A stretch of 47,377 nucleotides of DNA from Chloroflexota bacterium (GTDB taxonomy: Bacteria > Chloroflexota > Chloroflexia > Chloroflexales > Chloroflexaceae): NCBI GenBank assembly GCA_030550625.1, contig JAUQOZ010000384.1, positions 1 to 47,377 on the forward strand. The letters run 5' to 3'. The notes under the pieces were generated by a model. The model did not search any database. It saw only the letters and a program-made list of their open reading frames with translations, and was not told the origin of the DNA. How positions within the stretch are numbered: the stretch's first letter is position 1; every line of letters begins with the position of its first letter. Of the stretch, positions 8,558 through 18,000 are shown piece after piece. The translations under genes were made by a program, and so were the position numbers.

Positions 8558-9100
8558 TTACGAATTCTGCGGCTGCAACTGATCAATCCGGGCCTGCAAG
8601 ACGTACAGCACATTAGTGATCGCGGCGTTGAGCACGCCAACCACCCCGGAAACCGGCGCTGCGATCCCGCCGACCACCTGCGCCAGCGCCTGCTCGCGCG
8701 ACGGCAGCTTCGTCACCTGCTCGAGGGCATCGGCTGGCAGCAGCGTCTTGCCGAGTAATGCACCACGGACGGTAAAGCTCTTATTGCCCGACTTGAGATA
8801 ATCGAGCAGCGCCTTGGCGACCTTGCCCGCATCATCGTAAGCAAAGGTCACCGCGGTAGGGCCGGAGAGCAACGGATCAAGCGCCTCGCGACCGGTATGA
8901 TTGGCAGCAATCTTGAGCAGCGTATTCTTCGCCACCACGACTTCGCCGCCGTGCTCGCGCAACTTCCGGCGCAGTTCAGTCATATCAGCCACGCTCATAC
9001 CGCGACCATCGCCACGATAGTCGGCCACCACCACCAACTGAGCGCGACTCAGCTTCTCGGTCAGCTCGTGTACTGTTTCAATTTTGCGCTGCGTTGGCAT
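8558..9100 (-). CDS. rplJ: 50S ribosomal protein L10
   Basis: Base of the L7/L12 stalk and autoregulator of rplJL in many bacteria. 180 aa. The N-terminal domain MPTQRKIETVHELTEKL...VVVADYRGDGRGMSVADMTELR with VVAKNTLLKIA is characteristic, and a C-terminal helix (~last 20 residues) would bind L7/L12 dimers. AGGAGGT stands 7-8 nt before the ATG. It is preceded by a 223-nt leader carrying an attenuator. Confidence 0.97.
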   Translation of the reverse strand: MPTQRKIETVHELTEKLSRAQLVVVADYRGDGRGMSVADMTELRRKLREHGGEVVVAKNTLLKIAANHTGREALDPLLSGPTAVTFAYDDAGKVAKALLDYLKSGNKSFTVRGALLGKTLLPADALEQVTKLPSREQALAQVVGGIAAPVSGVVGVLNAAITNVLYVLQARIDQLQPQNS

Positions 9101-9323
9101 CTATCTCACCTCCTCTCTGGTGAAGTCACAATAAAAATGGTCGCTCGCGTCCTGAGACCGAGCGACCGAGATGAGCGCAGCCAAACACTGCGCACTATCG
9201 ACAGAGCGAGCGCAACGCTCACGGCTATCGCACCTCAGACGCCACCTCGGCCGGCGACCCAACGGGCCATTACGAGCGCATGCTCACCGGCTGTCTCAGG
9301 CAGCCACGAGATAGATATCACTG
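9101..9323 (-). promoter_or_regulatory. L10 leader (ribosomal autoregulatory region of rplJL)
   Basis: This 223-nt gap between rplA and rplJ contains no ORF but many possible stems. It ends in an intrinsic terminator structure (9133-9167) just before the rplJ ribosome-binding site. Position and architecture match the L10(L12)4-binding leader known from Firmicutes and others, where L10 binding promotes termination. I could not align the kink-turn motif by eye, so the L10-leader identity rests on context and the attenuator. Confidence 0.65.
9133..9167 (-). terminator. Attenuator hairpin in the rplJL leader
   Basis: On the minus strand GGTCGCTCG (9167-9159), an 11-nt loop, CGAGCGACC (9147-9139), then ATTTTTAT. 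This perfect 9-bp stem plus U-run is a good intrinsic terminator, 33 nt upstream of the rplJ start. Confidence 0.8.
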
Positions 9324-10037
9324 TTACGGCTTAAAGGTCTGCGCCGCGGCCGGATCAACCGGCACACCGGGACCCATCGTGCTAGTCAGGGTCACGGTGC
9401 GAATGTACGTTCCTTTCGCGCCACTTGGCTTCGCGGCCTTGACCGCATCCATCAAGGCGGCAAAATTCTCAGCCAACTGCTGAGGGGTAAAGCTCACCTT
9501 CCCGATCGCCACATGCAGAATGCCGGTTTTGTCGTTGCGGAACTCAACGCGGCCACCCTTCACTTCGCGGATAGTGCGGGCGAGGTCGGCAGCCGGCACA
9601 ATCGTACCGCTCTTAGGGTTCGGCATCAGACCGCGAGGACCGAGCTTGCGACCAATGCGACCGACCTTACCCATCATATCGGGGGTTGCGATCGCCACAT
9701 CGAAATCGAAGAAATTCTCGCGATCGATCTTGGCAATCAGATCATCGCTCCCAGCGTAATCAGCACCGGCATCGAGCGCTGCCTGCACCGCCTCACCCTG
9801 CGCGAAGACGAGCACCCGCACCGTCTTACCGGTACCGTGGGGCAGCGCAACTGTCGTGCGGATATTCTGATCGGCGTGACGCGGATCGATACCAAGACGC
9901 AAGTGCGCTTCGACCGTCGCATCAAACTTAGCATACGACGTCTCTTTCACCAGCGCGATCGCCTCAGCCGGGGCATACAAGCGAGAGCGGTCAACTTTCG
10001 CCAGCGCGGCGAGATATTTTTTTCCGTGCTTTGGCAT
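9324..10037 (-). CDS. rplA: 50S ribosomal protein L1
   Basis: L1-stalk protein controlling E-site tRNA exit, and a translational repressor of the L11 operon in E. coli. The ATG at 10035-10037 ([12 protein letters not shown]) with GGAGTG upstream gives 237 aa, matching family length; upstream in-frame starts add unconserved residues. Motifs visible are [35 protein letters not shown] and [22 protein letters not shown]. It follows rplK by 57 bp. Confidence 0.97.
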   Translation of the reverse strand: MPKHGKKYLAALAKVDRSRLYAPAEAIALVKETSYAKFDATVEAHLRLGIDPRHADQNIRTTVALPHGTGKTVRVLVFAQGEAVQAALDAGADYAGSDDLIAKIDRENFFDFDVAIATPDMMGKVGRIGRKLGPRGLMPNPKSGTIVPAADLARTIREVKGGRVEFRNDKTGILHVAIGKVSFTPQQLAENFAALMDAVKAAKPSGAKGTYIRTVTLTSTMGPGVPVDPAAAQTFKP

Positions 10038-10094
10038 GGTAACACTCCGGGTGGTGATGGCGGATCGAACGATCCTCCCACCAACTAACAACGC

Positions 10095-10520
10095 TTATTC
10101 AACGATCTTGATGCCCATGCTGCGGGCAGTACCGGCAATAATCCGTTCCGCCGCCTCAATATCATTTGCATTCATATCGGGCAGCTTCTGCTGGGCAATC
10201 TGGCGCAACTGGGCGCGGGTAATAGACCCCACCGTGGTGCGCTTCGGATTGCTCGCACCTTTCTGAATGCCAGCAGCCTTGCGCAACAGGTCAGCAGCCG
10301 GCGGCGTCAACAGGCGAGCAACGAAGGAGCGATCGCTATAGATCGAGATTTCGACCGGGACAATGCTGCCGGCTTGCGAAGCCGACTTCTCATTGTACTC
10401 CTTCACGAACGCCATGATATTAATGCCGTACTGACCGAGCGCTGGGCCAACAGGCGGCGCCGGCGTCGCCTTACCAGCCGGCAATTGCAGCTTGACAACT
10501 GCGACAAGTTTCTTAGCCAC
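10095..10520 (-). CDS. rplK: 50S ribosomal protein L11
   Basis: Binds the 23S GTPase-associated centre with L10; the target region for thiopeptides and RelA signalling. 141 aa, standard length. It begins [38 protein letters not shown], with the conserved Pro-rich N-terminal domain and the C-terminal RNA-binding part ending [11 protein letters not shown]. Encoded between nusG and rplA, with AAGGAG upstream. Confidence 0.98.
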   Translation of the reverse strand: MAKKLVAVVKLQLPAGKATPAPPVGPALGQYGINIMAFVKEYNEKSASQAGSIVPVEISIYSDRSFVARLLTPPAADLLRKAAGIQKGASNPKRTTVGSITRAQLRQIAQQKLPDMNANDIEAAERIIAGTARSMGIKIVE

Positions 10521-10604
10521 AACACTACTCCTTACATAGCGGGAAGCAGTGGAACGCCTTCCCTCCCTCGCGCAGCCGGCGAGGTCACGGATAACGGAAC
10601 AACC

Positions 10605-11162
10605 TTACTCAACCAACCGGGTCACTTGCAAGAAGTCAAGCTCCACCGGCGCTTCACGACCAAAGAACGAGACCAGCACCCGCACACGGCCCCGCTCATG
10701 GTCGATCGCATCAACGATACCCTCGAAATCGGTGAACGGGCCATCGATAATCTTGACAGCCTGCCCCTTCTGGTAGCTAACGCGCACCTTCGGCGCTTCA
10801 CCCTCCATCTGGCGCAGGATGGCCTTTACCTCTTCCTCCTCAAGCGGGGTCGGCTTATTCCCATGCCCGACAAAGCTCGTCACACCCGGCGTATTGCGCA
10901 CCACATACCACGAATCGTCAGTCAGGCGCATTTGCACCAACACATAACCGGGATAGATCTTCTTGTTGACTGTGCGGCGCTGGCCATTCTTGATTTCAAT
11001 CTCTTCTTCGGTCGGCACAATGACGCGAAAAATCTGGTCTTGCATCTCCATCGAGGCAATGCGATGCTCCAGATTTTGCTTCACTTTATTCTCGTAGCCT
11101 GAATACGTGTGAATCACGTACCAGCGCCGATCATCAGTCTCTTTTTCTTTTTCCTCAGACAT
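10605..11162 (-). CDS. nusG: Transcription termination/antitermination factor NusG
   Basis: RNA polymerase-associated elongation factor linking transcription to Rho and ribosomes. 185 aa: a short acidic N-terminal extension (MSEEKEKETDDR), the NGN domain (WYVIHTYSGYENKVKQNLEHRI...GYVLVQM...VRNTPGVTSFVG) and a C-terminal KOW domain (KGQAVKIIDGPFTDFEGIVDAID). It follows secE by 24 bp, the nearly universal order. Confidence 0.97.
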   Translation of the reverse strand: MSEEKEKETDDRRWYVIHTYSGYENKVKQNLEHRIASMEMQDQIFRVIVPTEEEIEIKNGQRRTVNKKIYPGYVLVQMRLTDDSWYVVRNTPGVTSFVGHGNKPTPLEEEEVKAILRQMEGEAPKVRVSYQKGQAVKIIDGPFTDFEGIVDAIDHERGRVRVLVSFFGREAPVELDFLQVTRLVE

Positions 11163-11186
11163 GGGCAGCCCCCGTTCGCGAACAGC

Positions 11187-11414
11187 TTACTGGACGAGGC
11201 TCACGAGGCTCGTGTAGAGGAAGGTAAAGATCGAATCACCAATAAACAGCAGCAACCCGATCACCAACGACACCGCAATCACGAGCACCGTCAGGCGAAT
11301 CGTCTCTTCGCGGCTTGGCCAAACGACTTGCCGTAACTCGCTGCGCGTCTCGCGAAACGTGCGCACGAGGATGTTTTCTTGAATGTCGCGCTCTGTATCT
11401 TTGGCCACGGCCAT
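11187..11414 (-). CDS. secE: Preprotein translocase subunit SecE
   Basis: Essential clamp subunit of the SecYEG channel. 75 aa: an amphipathic N-terminal helix containing the conserved FRETRSELRQVVWPSREETIR, then one transmembrane helix (LTVLVIAVSLVIGLLLFIGDSIF). It is encoded between tuf and nusG. No rpmG or tRNA-Trp gene is found in the 72-bp tuf-secE gap, where they often occur. Confidence 0.96.
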   Translation of the reverse strand: MAVAKDTERDIQENILVRTFRETRSELRQVVWPSREETIRLTVLVIAVSLVIGLLLFIGDSIFTFLYTSLVSLVQ

Positions 11415-11432
11415 TGTATACCCTTCACTTTG

Positions 11433-11466
11433 AAGCTGCCGGCGACGGCAAAGCCACCGGCAGCTT
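11433..11466 (-). terminator. Stem-loop between tuf and secE
   Basis: AAGCTGCCGG (11433-11442) and CCGGCAGCTT (11457-11466) form a perfect 10-bp stem 20 bp after tuf. There is no U-run, so it may act as an RNA-processing or partial termination site rather than a full terminator. Confidence 0.45.
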
Positions 11467-11486
11467 AGCGAATCCGGCCTTAGGCG

Positions 11487-12692
11487 TTAATCAAGGATCT
11501 TGGTCACGACGCCGGCGCCGACGGTGCGACCACCCTCGCGGATCGCGAAGCGGAGGCCCTCTTCGATGGCCACCGGCACGATCAGCTCGATCGTCATCAC
11601 CACGTTATCACCCGGCATCACCATCTCCATCCCCGCCGGCAGGCTAATCGCCCCCGTCACGTCGGTCGTGCGGATGTAGAACTGCGGCCGGTAGCCGGGG
11701 AAGAATGGCGTGTGCCGCCCACCCTCTTCCTTCTTCAACACGTAGACCTGCGCCTCGAACTTCTTGTGCGGCTTGATGCTCCCCGGCGCGCACAACACCT
11801 GCCCGCGCTCCACTTCGTTCCGCTCAATGCCGCGCAACAGACAGCCGACGTTGTCACCGGCGATACCCTCATCGAGCGTCTTCTGGAACATCTCCACGCC
11901 CGTCACCACCGTCCGCCGCGGCGCTTCGTCGGTCATGCCCACGATTTCGACCGTGTCACCCACCTTCACCTTGCCGCGCTCGATGCGGCCCGTCACCACC
12001 GTGCCGCGGCCCTTGATCCCGAACACGTCTTCGATCGGCATCAGGAACGGCTGGTCAACCGCCCGCTGCGGCGTCGGGATGTACTCATCGACCGCGTTCA
12101 TCAGCTCTAGGATGCAGGCGTACTCCGGCGCGTTGATGTCCTTGCTCGGGCTCTCCAGCGCATTGCGCGCGCTGCCGCGCACAATCGGAATCTCATCGCC
12201 GGGGAAGCCGTACTTGCTCAGCAGCTCGCGCAGCTCGAGCTCGACCAGCTCCAGCAGCTCCGGGTCGTCCATCATATCAACCTTGTTGAGGAAGACGACG
12301 ATCGCCGGCACCTGCACTTGGCGAGCGAGCAGGATGTGCTCGCGGGTCTGCGGCATCGGGCCGTCGGGCGCGCTGACCACGAGGATGGCGCCGTCCATCT
12401 GGGCCGCGCCGGTAATCATATTCTTGATGTAGTCAGCGTGGCCGGGACAGTCCACGTGGGCATAGTGGCGCTTGTCGGTCTGATACTCGACGTGACGGAT
12501 GGCGATGGTAATGCCACGGGCGCGCTCTTCAGGCGCGTTGTCGATCTGGTCGTAGGCCATAAACTGGGCGGCGCCCTTGAGCGAGAGCACCTTGGTGATC
12601 GCCGCCGTCAGCGTCGTCTTGCCGTGGTCGACGTGGCCGATGGTGCCGACGTTAATATGCGGTTTCGTCCGCTCGAATTTCTGCTTGGCCAT
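11487..12692 (-). CDS. tuf: Elongation factor Tu
   Basis: GTPase delivering aminoacyl-tRNA to the ribosomal A site. 401 aa with all G motifs: G1 [10 protein letters not shown], switch [17 protein letters not shown]3 [13 protein letters not shown]4 NKVDMMDD, G5 SARNAL (GSARNALE). Domains 2 and 3 are complete ([28 protein letters not shown]). GGAGG precedes the ATG. Most unusually placed: one methyltransferase gene separates it from fusA. Confidence 0.99.
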   Translation of the reverse strand: MAKQKFERTKPHINVGTIGHVDHGKTTLTAAITKVLSLKGAAQFMAYDQIDNAPEERARGITIAIRHVEYQTDKRHYAHVDCPGHADYIKNMITGAAQMDGAILVVSAPDGPMPQTREHILLARQVQVPAIVVFLNKVDMMDDPELLELVELELRELLSKYGFPGDEIPIVRGSARNALESPSKDINAPEYACILELMNAVDEYIPTPQRAVDQPFLMPIEDVFGIKGRGTVVTGRIERGKVKVGDTVEIVGMTDEAPRRTVVTGVEMFQKTLDEGIAGDNVGCLLRGIERNEVERGQVLCAPGSIKPHKKFEAQVYVLKKEEGGRHTPFFPGYRPQFYIRTTDVTGAISLPAGMEMVMPGDNVVMTIELIVPVAIEEGLRFAIREGGRTVGAGVVTKILD

Positions 12693-12749
12693 TGTGTTGT
12701 TCCTCCGCGTTTTTGCGCGATCTGCTTATCCTTGTTAGCCGGATGCGGC

Positions 12750-13631
12750 TTATTCCCGATCAGACCAAACGGCGTAAATCGCCGTGGGCAACAAGCGGCG
12801 AGTGGTTTGTTCTGGGATAGCCAACTCGCCGGCGGTTACATACCCATGGAATGGCGCCATCGTCTCGGCAAGCAGATTACCGATTGTCAGCGCCGAAATG
12901 GTTGTTGCATAGGCGCACACCAACACCCCCAACGGTTGCTGGCTGAGCAACGCAGCGCATTGGGCCAGCAATTGCGGCAATTGTTCGTGCAAGCGCCAAA
13001 TTTCACCATGTGGCCCGCGCCCAAACACCGGCGGGTCGAGCAAAATCAAATCGTAGCGATTTCCCCGCCGCAATTCGCGGGCGACAAATTTACCGACATC
13101 ATCGATCAGCCACCGGATCGGGCGGTCGGTCAGTTCGGCCAGCGCCTGATTCTCTTGCGCCCAACGTACGGCGGGCTTTGAAGCATCGACGTGCGTCACG
13201 TGCGCGCCGTAACGGGCAAGATGCAGACTGCTCAATCCGGTATACCCAAACAGCACCAACGCGCGCGGCTGGGTACGGCGCTGCACTTGCCGGGCCAACC
13301 ATTCCCAATGGGCGCTATGTTCTGGAAACACGCCCGTATGGCGAAACGGCGTCAAGCGCAACCAACAACGCACCCCATTGGCATTAATCGGCCACCGTTC
13401 GGGCAACGGGCGATGTTGTTGCCATTCACCCGGTCCCTCATCGCCGCGCGTGCGGCGAAACGTCGCATCAGCCTTCTGCCATTCGGTTGCCGGCAAATGC
13501 GGCGACCAGATCGCCTGCGTCTCCGGCCGGGCCAACACATACGGGCCAAACCGTTCCAATTTCGCGCCGTGGCCTGAGTCGATCAATTCATAATCAGCCC
13601 AAGGCGGCGGCGTCAGCAGGCGTAGTTCCAT
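12750..13631 (-). CDS. Class I SAM-dependent methyltransferase (RlmI/RlmK-like), lying between fusA and tuf
   Basis: 293 aa, predicted cytosolic RNA (or other) methyltransferase. The N-terminal ~100 residues form a small beta-rich region with the family-typical YELIDSGHGAKLERFGPYVLARPE start. The Rossmann domain begins near ALVLFGYTGLSSLHLARYGAHVTHVDAS (motif I, with VDAS the acidic ribose-binding position). The catalytic motif LILLDPPVFGRGP resembles the NPPY/DPPxF motif of 23S m5C methyltransferases, without the Cys of RlmI being evident. There is no PUA domain. A strong terminator ends only 8 bp upstream of the ATG, so expression of this gene and tuf must come from read-through or an unseen promoter. 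The RNA target cannot be deduced. Confidence 0.85.
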   Translation of the reverse strand: MELRLLTPPPWADYELIDSGHGAKLERFGPYVLARPETQAIWSPHLPATEWQKADATFRRTRGDEGPGEWQQHRPLPERWPINANGVRCWLRLTPFRHTGVFPEHSAHWEWLARQVQRRTQPRALVLFGYTGLSSLHLARYGAHVTHVDASKPAVRWAQENQALAELTDRPIRWLIDDVGKFVARELRRGNRYDLILLDPPVFGRGPHGEIWRLHEQLPQLLAQCAALLSQQPLGVLVCAYATTISALTIGNLLAETMAPFHGYVTAGELAIPEQTTRRLLPTAIYAVWSDRE

Positions 13632-13639
13632 CGTCGCAG

Positions 13640-13670
13640 AAAAGGGACGACCGCGCGGGGCGGCCGTCCC
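13640..13670 (-). terminator. Intrinsic terminator after fusA
   Basis: On the minus strand GGGACGGCCGC (13670-13660), loop CCCGC, GCGGTCGTCCC (13654-13644), then TTTT. This 11-bp GC stem (one G-U) is followed by U residues, between the fusA stop and the methyltransferase start. It probably reduces downstream transcription of tuf relative to rpsL-rpsG-fusA. Confidence 0.8.
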
Positions 13671-13682
13671 CGTCCTTCCTCA

Positions 13683-15791
13683 CTAATTTGCGCTGCGCTT
13701 CTCGATAATCTCCTTGGCCAACGCATCAGGCAGCGGCTCGTAATGGTCAAACTCCATCGACGAGGTAGCGCGGCCCTGCGTGGCCGAGCGGAGATCGGTC
13801 ATATAGCCGAACATATTAGCCAGCGGCACGAAGGCGCGCACCACCTGTGCATTGCCGCGAGCTTCCATACCTTCGATACGGCCACGGCGCGAGTTGAAAT
13901 CACCGATCACGGTACCGAGGAACTCCTCGGGAGTGACCGTCTCGACCTTCATAATCGGCTCGAGCAATTGCGGCTTACCGCGGCGAACCGCTTCTTTGAG
14001 ACACATCGAAGCCGCAATCTTAAAGGCCATTTCCGACGAGTCAACCTCGTGGTACGAACCGTCGTACAGCGTCGCCTTGATGTCAACCACCGGATAGCCA
14101 GCGATCACACCAGTCTGCATCGCCTCGCGCAGGCCCTGCTCGACGGCGGGGATGTATTCTTTGGGAATCACACCGCCGACGATCGCATTGACAAACTCGA
14201 AGCCACCGCCGGGGGGCAACGGCTCGAACTTAATCTTGACGTGGCCATACTGGCCCTTACCACCGGTCTGGCGCACGAAGCGGGTCTCGTGATCAACCGG
14301 GATGGTGATCGTCTCACGGTACGAAACCTGCGGCTTGCCCTGATTGGCCTCGACCTTATACTCACGGCGCATGCGATCGACGATCACCTCAAGGTGCAGC
14401 TCACCCATGCCCTTGATAATCGTCTGGCCGGTCTCAGGGTCGGTGTAGACACGGAAGGTCGGGTCTTCTTCGGCCAACCGGCTGAGCGCGATCGACATCT
14501 TGTCTTGGTCAGCCTTGGTCTTTGGCTCGATGGCCAGCTCGATCACCGGCTCAGGGAAGCGAATGCTCTCAAGCACGATCGGGTGATCGGGATCACAGAT
14601 CGTATCGCCGGTATAGGAATTCTTGGGGCCGACCATCGCCGCGATCTCGCCGGCATACACCTCATCGATATCTTCGCGATGGTTGGCATGCATGCGGAGG
14701 AGGCGGCCAAGGCGCTCACGTTGGCCACGGGTCGAGTTAAGGACATACGATCCCTTCTCGATCTTGCCGGCGTAGACGCGGAAGTAGGCCAGCTTGCCGA
14801 CATACGGGTCAGCGACAATCTTAAAGACCAGTGCGGTAAATGGCTCATCGTCGCTGACGCGGCGAGTAATCACCTCAACCCCCTCATCACCCATCACCTG
14901 ACCGGGCAAGGTACCGGTGATAGCGGGGCGATCGAGCGGCGAAGGCAGGTATTCGATAACAGCATCGAGCAGCTTCTGGACACCCTTATTCCGCAGAGCC
15001 GCGCCGCAGAGCACCGGCACCAGCTTGCGCTCGATAGTCGCCTTGCGCAGACCGCGCTTCAGCTCCTCGACGGTCAACTCTTGGCCTTCGAGGTAGAGCA
15101 GCGTCAGCTCATCGTCGGTCTCGGCGATCATCTCGATCAGCTCGTTGCGCGCCTTTTCAGCGGCGGGACGCAGCTCAGCCGGAATCTCCTCTTCGCGGAT
15201 ATCCTTGCCGAGGTCGTCATAATAGATCGTCGCCTTCATCGAGAAGAGGTCGATCGTGCCGCGGAACGTATCTTCGACGCCAATGGGCAACTGGACGATC
15301 GCCGGTTTCGCGCCGAGGCGATCCTTAATCATCTGCACGCAGCGCTCGAAGCTCGCGCCAACGCGATCCATCTTGTTGACGAAGCAGATGCGCGGCACGT
15401 TATACTTATCGGCCTGTCGCCAGACCGTTTCCGACTGAGGTTCAACGCCAGCCACGCCGTCGAACACGACGACGCCGCCGTCGAGCACGCGCAGTGATCG
15501 TTCCACCTCTACCGTAAAGTCGACGTGGCCGGGAGTATCGATAATATTGATTCGATACTCAACGCCATTAAGACGCCAAGGGGCAGTCGTCGCTGCGGCG
15601 GTGATGGTAATCCCGCGCTCCTGCTCCTGCGGCATCCAGTCCATCGTTGCGGTACCCTCGTGAACCTCGCCGATCTTGTACGTGCGGCCGGTATAAAACA
15701 GGATCCGCTCGGTCGTCGTGGTCTTGCCCGCGTCGATATGGGCAATAATGCCGATATTGCGTACCTTGTCGAGTTCGATCTGACGTGGCAT
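13683..15791 (-). CDS. fusA: Elongation factor G
   Basis: Translocation GTPase. 702 aa from the ATG at 15789-15791 ([20 protein letters not shown]). A GTG three codons upstream (15798-15800) is possible: AGGAG lies 3 nt from the GTG and 12 nt from the ATG, so neither spacing is ideal. G1 [16 protein letters not shown]2 [12 protein letters not shown]3 [10 protein letters not shown]4 NKMDR and domain [25 protein letters not shown] are intact. It follows rpsG by about 60 bp and is terminated by the hairpin at 13640-13670. Confidence 0.98.
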   Translation of the reverse strand: MPRQIELDKVRNIGIIAHIDAGKTTTTERILFYTGRTYKIGEVHEGTATMDWMPQEQERGITITAAATTAPWRLNGVEYRINIIDTPGHVDFTVEVERSLRVLDGGVVVFDGVAGVEPQSETVWRQADKYNVPRICFVNKMDRVGASFERCVQMIKDRLGAKPAIVQLPIGVEDTFRGTIDLFSMKATIYYDDLGKDIREEEIPAELRPAAEKARNELIEMIAETDDELTLLYLEGQELTVEELKRGLRKATIERKLVPVLCGAALRNKGVQKLLDAVIEYLPSPLDRPAITGTLPGQVMGDEGVEVITRRVSDDEPFTALVFKIVADPYVGKLAYFRVYAGKIEKGSYVLNSTRGQRERLGRLLRMHANHREDIDEVYAGEIAAMVGPKNSYTGDTICDPDHPIVLESIRFPEPVIELAIEPKTKADQDKMSIALSRLAEEDPTFRVYTDPETGQTIIKGMGELHLEVIVDRMRREYKVEANQGKPQVSYRETITIPVDHETRFVRQTGGKGQYGHVKIKFEPLPPGGGFEFVNAIVGGVIPKEYIPAVEQGLREAMQTGVIAGYPVVDIKATLYDGSYHEVDSSEMAFKIAASMCLKEAVRRGKPQLLEPIMKVETVTPEEFLGTVIGDFNSRRGRIEGMEARGNAQVVRAFVPLANMFGYMTDLRSATQGRATSSMEFDHYEPLPDALAKEIIEKRSAN

Positions 15792-15854
15792 ACCCGTCAC
15801 ATACTCCTACGTGAGGCGACGCAAGTCGCCGTATCCTCTAAACCGAGACCGGCG

Positions 15855-16328
15855 CTAGAGCCGGCCATAGTGGGCGAAAGCACGGTTGGCTTCCGCCATG
15901 CGGTGAACATCTTCCTTCCGCTTAATCGTCGTGCCGGTATTGTTGTAGGCATCGATCAACTCGGCGGCAAGGCGCTCAACCATTGGCTTGCCCGAGCGAG
16001 CGCGGGCCGACATCAGCAACCAGCGCATTGCGAGCGAATAGCGGCGGTCGCTCTTGACCTCGACGGGCACCTGATAGGTGGCGCCGCCGACGCGCTTGGG
16101 CTTCACCTCGATCGAAGGGCTGGCATTGCGCAGCGCCTGCTCGAAAATCTCCATCTGCGGCTTCTTGAGCCGTTCGGCGGCAAGATCAAGCGCCTGATAG
16201 ACGATCCGTTCGGCGAGGCTCTTCTTGCCGCGCTCCATAACCTTATTAATAAACTTCTGCACGAGAACGCTGTTATAGCGCGCATCCGGCGGAACTGGCC
16301 GCCGTTCAACCGTACCGCGACGGGGCAT
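15855..16328 (-). CDS. rpsG: 30S ribosomal protein S7
   Basis: Primary 16S rRNA-binding head protein and str-operon repressor in E. coli. 157 aa, standard length, beginning [20 protein letters not shown]; the conserved [17 protein letters not shown] and [12 protein letters not shown]...ALRWL-type (LAMRWLL) motifs are present. GAGAGGTG precedes the start; 12 bp after rpsL. Confidence 0.98.
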   Translation of the reverse strand: MPRRGTVERRPVPPDARYNSVLVQKFINKVMERGKKSLAERIVYQALDLAAERLKKPQMEIFEQALRNASPSIEVKPKRVGGATYQVPVEVKSDRRYSLAMRWLLMSARARSGKPMVERLAAELIDAYNNTGTTIKRKEDVHRMAEANRAFAHYGRL

Positions 16329-16340
16329 ACCGCACCTCTC

Positions 16341-16796
<456 letters not shown>

Positions 16797-16922
16797 CTAA
16801 TGCTCTCCTTTAAACCGGCCTGCGATCAACAAGCTTTTGCAGACAAAATAATAACTGGCCCAAAGATCTGGTCGCAGTATGCCACTGCGCCTTAGAAGTG
16901 GGCCGCATGGCGCGCAAACATT

Positions 16923-16982
16923 CTGCTGCGCAATTTCTTCGCAGCAGTATCGGAGTATAGCACTGTCACTAGGCTTTGTCAA
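16923..16982 (-). promoter_or_regulatory. str-operon promoter with stem-loop at the predicted mRNA 5' end
   Basis: On the minus strand TTGACA (16982-16977), exactly 17 bp, TATACT (16959-16954): a near-consensus sigma-70 promoter. Transcription should begin at ~16947, precisely where a perfect 8-bp hairpin starts (CTGCTGCG/CGCAGCAG, 16923-16947). The leader to rpsL is ~150 nt and carries no ORF that I can support. A 5'-terminal stem of this kind can stabilise mRNA, but it may also be a regulatory site. Confidence 0.85.
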
Positions 16983-16989
16983 ACTGAAC

Positions 16990-17017
16990 AACGAATGGGG
17001 GAACGAATGAACGAATG
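16990..17017. repeat. Three AACGAATG direct repeats upstream of the str promoter
   Basis: AACGAATG at 16990-16997, 17002-17009 and 17010-17017, beginning 8 bp upstream of the -35 box of the str promoter. The spacing (12 and 8 bp) is irregular. They could bind an activator, or be chance low-complexity sequence. The rest of 16983-17120 shows nothing else I can support beyond a weak TATGAT before the next gene. Confidence 0.4.
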
Positions 17018-17120
17018 GGACTTAAGGGGTTTGGGTGGCGCCGCTGGACGGGGTTGTCTTCGTTTGTAGCCGGATGCGGTATGATGAGAGACGATACACC
17101 GCGTCAGAGCAGGAATAGCG

Positions 17121-17894
17121 ATGCGATCAGGCCGGATTGATATTCTGGGTATACCGATTGACGACGTAACCGAGCCGGAGGCGTTGGCGCGGGCGGCGGC
17201 GATGATCGAAGCCGGCGGGCCGCACCAGATCTGTACGGTCAATCCAGAGTTTATTATGGAAGCGCGGCGTCATCCGGCATTTCGCGCGGTGTTGCAGGCG
17301 TCTGATTTGAATACGCCCGATGGTTTTGGCGTGCTGCTCGCAGCGCGCTGGTTGGGCACGCCGTTGCGCGGGCGGGTAACCGGGGTGGAGCTGACGCAAC
17401 GGTTGGCCCAGCTCGCGGCGGAACGCGGCTACCGCATCTTCTTTTTAGGGGCGGGGCCGGGGGTGGCGGAAGCGGCGGCGGCAGTGCTGCGCCAACGCTG
17501 GCCGGGGTTGCAGATTGCCGGCTGTTATGCCGGTTCGCCGGCGCCGGAAGCTGATGCGCAACAGCGCGAGATCATCGCTGCGGCGCAGCCTGATATCTTG
17601 CTGGTGGCGTATGGCCATCCGCGCCAAGAGTTATGGATCGCGCGCAATCAGCCGTTCTTGCAGGTGCCGCTGGCAATGGGCGTAGGCGGGACATTTGATT
17701 ATCTGGCTGGGCGGGTGCCGCGCGCCCCGCGGGTGATGCGCCGGTTGGGCTTGGAGTGGGCCTTCCGCTTGGCGGTGCAACCGGCGCGCTGGCGGCGGAT
17801 TGTCGATGCGGTGCCGGCGTTTGCGTTGGCTGTGCTCTGGCAGGGCCGGCGGGGCAGCGCATCGGGCATGGGGAATGAGGGAGCAGGGAAATAA
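17121..17894 (+). CDS. WecG/TagA/CpsF family glycosyltransferase (GT26)
   Basis: Transfers N-acetylmannosamine(-uronate) or a related sugar from a UDP-sugar to an undecaprenyl-PP-GlcNAc-type acceptor in teichoic acid, ECA or exopolysaccharide synthesis; membrane-associated at the cytosolic face. 257 aa. Family motifs are ICTVNPEFIMEARRHP, LNTPDGFGVLLAARWLG, FFLGAGPGVAEAAA, LLVAYGHPRQELWIARN and GVGGTFDYLAGRVPRAPRVMRRLGLEW. AGGA sits 6-7 nt before the ATG. The gene stands alone between the divergent str promoter and an acyl-CoA carboxylase. Acceptor and polymer are unknown. Confidence 0.93.
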   Translation: MRSGRIDILGIPIDDVTEPEALARAAAMIEAGGPHQICTVNPEFIMEARRHPAFRAVLQASDLNTPDGFGVLLAARWLGTPLRGRVTGVELTQRLAQLAAERGYRIFFLGAGPGVAEAAAAVLRQRWPGLQIAGCYAGSPAPEADAQQREIIAAAQPDILLVAYGHPRQELWIARNQPFLQVPLAMGVGGTFDYLAGRVPRAPRVMRRLGLEWAFRLAVQPARWRRIVDAVPAFALAVLWQGRRGSASGMGNEGAGK

Positions 17895-18000
17895 GATCGA
17901 TTGCTCGTCGTCACGAGCGTGATGATACATTCAGTAAGAGTAAGCGCGACCTAAACCGTATTGCCGGCGGCGCAAGCCGGCGCTGGAAGCGAGGAGTGCT

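Noticed and set aside
11415-11486. rpmG (L33) or tRNA-Trp between tuf and secE
   Set aside because: The 72-bp gap holds only a hairpin; no L33 frame or tRNA fold is present.
13743-15497. Long open frame on the plus strand opposite fusA (584 codons)
   Set aside because: It lies wholly inside fusA in antisense, has no ribosome-binding site or homology, and is an artefact of GC-rich third positions.
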